NCBI GenBank assembly: GCA_037039925.1
Contig: JAXRKP010001456.1
Location: 15,001-79,000, forward strand
Origin: Doris montereyensis
Taxonomy: Eukaryota; Mollusca; Gastropoda; Nudibranchia; Dorididae
Length of the DNA: 64,000 nt
Reading direction: 5' to 3'
A model generated the notes under the pieces. The model made no database searches, was not told the origin of the DNA, and was given only the letters and a program-made list of their open reading frames with translations. Positions 16,558 through 64,000 of the stretch are shown one piece after another. The translations under genes and the position numbers were made by a program. The number at the start of each line of letters is the position of its first letter. The first letter of the stretch is position 1.

Positions 16558-17248
16558 TATCAGCTATCAAGACAGCCATATCTGGGAATCTCCTGCTTTC
16601 AACTTTCTTCACAATTGTATGGTAAAAATTTCTACTCAGCGGAAAAACTGAGTTTACATTGAATACGAATTTACGACTTTCAAAATAATTCATCGATACT
16701 GTATATATAGTCAATACTATTTTGTTCATCTATTTTTGGCAACATTCATTCAAGACTTTCAGAAGTTTGATAATCCATCCAATGATAAATTTCATAACAT
16801 TTCTTTGTAAGTTTTAAAACAAAGAATATTTCATTTGTGGAAGTAATTCTTCAATGCTCATGCTTTCAAATAAAATATTGCCTAAAAAGTAAATTAACAA
16901 ATTTAACGATCACCAATGTTTTTCATCTTGTACTCTAACAGCTAAGAAGATTTTAAAATTCTGAAGGTGGGTATGATATAACTTGGAAATAGAAGAGAAA
17001 AACTCCGGCAGAACCACAATATAACAGAATAAGTAGTATCAAATGTAACTCATTGAAATAATGGCTTTCAACTGTTTATGTTCATGAAACTAATAGTTTA
17101 AAGTTCACTCATGAAAAAGACACTGAGCAATGGAACAGTCATTCAAACAATTTATGACACAGGAACTTAATATGGAAAGAAAACTGTTTGGAAAAAAGAT
17201 TATTTAAAAAAAACAAAGAAGAAAACTATGTAATGAAAGGTTTTAAAA

Positions 17249-61812
<44,564 letters not shown>

Positions 61813-61871
61813 CTAGAACATGACAAAAAAGAAAATAAAAATTGGGAAATGAGAGTGAAGGATTGAGGGAA

Positions 61872-62012
<141 letters not shown>

Positions 62013-62451
62013 CAGACAGACAGACACAAATAGATACACAGACAGACGGATGCACAGACAGAAATGCATAACCTTAAGGGGAGGGAGGGGAAAGGAGGGG
62101 GAGGAGGGAGGGAGAATCCTGAAAAACCTTTATTGCCCAAAATGGGTCAAATCTAGTTTATTGTATAAGCGGATGGGAGCAGTTCTATCCGTTACAAAGA
62201 TACCATAAAAGCTCAGTATCGATTCTTAGAATTTATATGAATGTTTTAGGAACAATACCGGCTTATCTTTCAACACAGCTGTTGTACTATAAAGGCTGGA
62301 AAAATTTTGTCCAAAGTATTGCAGTTGGCACTAATTTTAACCATCACAATGTATCCTATCCAATAAAACTTCATTTGACAAATTGTCTTGACTATTCCGG
62401 GGCAGTGGACAGGTAAGCACCTGTACGGGGGAGTAGATGATCCCGCTCCAC

Positions 62452-62662
62452 GAGTCTCCTGCTGCCTTGCGGGTCGGTCTTGGCTGACCAAAGGCTAAGG
62501 GAGTTAACCCTGACAGAAAACAACCTGCTGCCTTGCAGGTCGGTCTTGACTGACCAAAGGCTTAGGGAATTAACCCTGACAGAAATAACAACCTGCTGCC
62601 TTGCAGGCTGGTCTTGAAGGACCGAAGGCTAAGGAGTTAACCCTGACAGAAAATAACAAGGC
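62452..62662 (+). repeat. 5' UTR monomers of second RTE-like copy (about 3)
   Basis: Three 65-68-bp units begin CTGCTGCCTTGC at about 62,458, 62,525 and 62,592, and each ends GTTAACCCTGACAGAAA. They carry substitutions relative to one another. Confidence 0.85.
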
Positions 62663-62814
62663 CTGGTAGGGGGCCTCAAGGTGGCAGCCTCACCATCTAC
62701 CTAGGGTAAAATGGGCTAATCCCCTGCTTATCCAAAACCTAACTGATGCAGAGAAATATAAATAATATAAACGGATTGACCTTTCAACGATGAAAATGGA
62801 AACGAACACGGACT

Positions 62815-64000
62815 GTGATTTTTGGAACATGGAATGTTAGGGCAATAAATGGAAAAGAGTTAGAATTAGTTGAAGAAATGGAAAAATTCAAAGTAGACAT
62901 TTTGGCTATTACAGAAACAAAGAAAACAGGACAAGGAATAGAAAATGTAGGACCAAATAATATTTAAATCTTCTAGGGAGTAAATATCAAAGATAGAGCA
63001 GAGCAGGAGTAGGTCTCCTAGTGCATAAAAGGCATGAAAAGCTACTAGAAAGTTGGAAATTTATAAGCCCACGGCTATTAGAGGTAAATATTAAACTAAA
63101 AGGACGAGAAATTAAATTATTAATAGCTTATGGACCAAACGAAGACGCAACTAAAGAAGAAAAAGATATCTTCGAAAGCGATTTACAAATAGCTGCAGAG
63201 AATCTTAAACCCAAACAGGAACTAATGCTTTTAGGAAATTTAAATGCTAGAATAGGCAACAATGTAGAAACGTCAGGAGGAGTAATAGGTAAAGAAGGAG
63301 AGACAACAATTTCTCCAAATGGAGAGAGACTAATAGATTTTTGCCTAAAGAATAACATGAAAATAGCCAACACCTTTTTTCCTCATAAAGATATCCACAA
63401 ATATACAAGAGTAAATGAAGACAGGTGTGAAAAGTCAATGATAGACTACATACGTTAGCTGCTCCCTTTTTACAGTATACTGGATGCAAGAGTGAACAGA
63501 GGAGCAGAAATATTTAATGATCATCACTTAGTGATTGCCAAAATGAGATTACTGACTGAAGAAAACAAACAGAAAAGGAAAGAGAAAAAAGCTACTAAAC
63601 TCAAAATAGAGGAACTAAATGAACCAGTAGTAAAACAGGTATACCAATCAAGGATAAAAAAAGATTTATCAGTGAAAGACAGATGGATCTGAATGATAGC
63701 ACAATGGAAGAAAAGTGGCAGATGTATAAAGAAACACTTCTCAGTTGTACTGAAGAGGTCAGTGGTAGGAAACAAATTAAAGGAGATAGGAAAAGAACAG
63801 CATGGTGGAATGAGAATGTTAAGACTAAGATCAAAGAAAAGAAGGATGCCTGGAAGAAATACTTACAAACAAAAAGACCAGAGGATAGGATAGATTACGT
63901 GAATAAAAGAACTATCGCCAAAGAGGAAGTTAGGAAAGCAAATCAGGAACAATGGGAAGAGTTTGGACAAAGACTTCAAGAAAGCTATCAAGGAAATCAA
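62815..64000 (+). pseudogene. RTE-like endonuclease, partial, broken frame
   Basis: VIFGTWNVRAINGKELELVE and ILAITETKK open the endonuclease. A stop follows at 62,964. LLIAYGPNEDATKEEKDIFE, LLGNLNARIG and SMIDYI follow in the next block, ended by a stop at about 63,457. A basic KRKEKKATKLKIEEL segment continues to the window edge. GNLNAR replaces the usual GDxNxR, a change at a catalytic position. Confidence 0.85.

Larger units (their letters stand above)
62397..64000 (+). mobile_element. Second RTE-like copy, 5' part, runs off window
   Basis: It has the same start sequence (CCGGGGCAGTGGACAGG), the same 5' UTR unit and the same endonuclease as the copy at 5.5-8.8 kb, in opposite orientation. 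It lies upstream of SMG1 exon 1, presumably in an intron, and continues beyond 64,000. Confidence 0.88.

Overview
The window is eukaryotic, from an animal genome. It is AT-rich, intron-dominated and crowded with short interspersed elements, decayed DNA transposons and very long (GA/CT)n microsatellites. One protein-coding gene is recognisable: SMG1, the phosphatidylinositol-3-kinase-related protein kinase of nonsense-mediated mRNA decay. It lies on the minus strand. Forty-six exons can be placed between 61,812 and 18,421. They encode roughly the C-terminal 2,090 residues: FAT region, kinase domain, the long SMG1-specific insertion and the FATC tail. The more N-terminal exons must lie to the right of the window. 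The repeat content (two tRNA-headed SINE families, an APE-type RTE-like retrotransposon, MITEs) suggests a lophotrochozoan, perhaps a gastropod mollusc. That placement is an inference, not proven by the sequence.

Layout. 1-18,420 is gene-poor. It holds a 0.4-kb (CT)n array, a 40-bp minisatellite (3.47-4.37 kb), one complete RTE-like retrotransposon with a 13-bp target duplication (5,544-8,806), small inverted-repeat elements (9.1-9.9 kb) and a pogo/Tigger-like MITE (16.0-16.6 kb). 18,421-61,812 is SMG1. Its introns carry SINE-A and SINE-B copies, two tandem arrays spawned from SINE-A, hAT-like and piggyBac-like non-autonomous elements, and long GA arrays. 62,397-64,000 is the 5' part of a second RTE-like copy in the opposite orientation.

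Quality. The SMG1 exons have canonical GT-AG borders and compatible phases throughout, yet about 15 single- or double-base indels break the frame, many in homopolymers. The easiest reading is a poorly polished long-read consensus rather than a pseudogene. 24.1-27.7 kb is more seriously suspect: 25.43-27.4 kb contains, in order, fragments of 23.18-24.86 kb embedded in GA repeat, as if two sequences had been blended.

I found no convincing new biological system. The items most worth a second look are the in-phase 81-nt cassette exon candidate in SMG1, the SINE-to-minisatellite conversions, the retrotransposon 5' UTR monomers with variable copy number, the hAT-like elements with 6-bp target duplications, and the GA mosaic.
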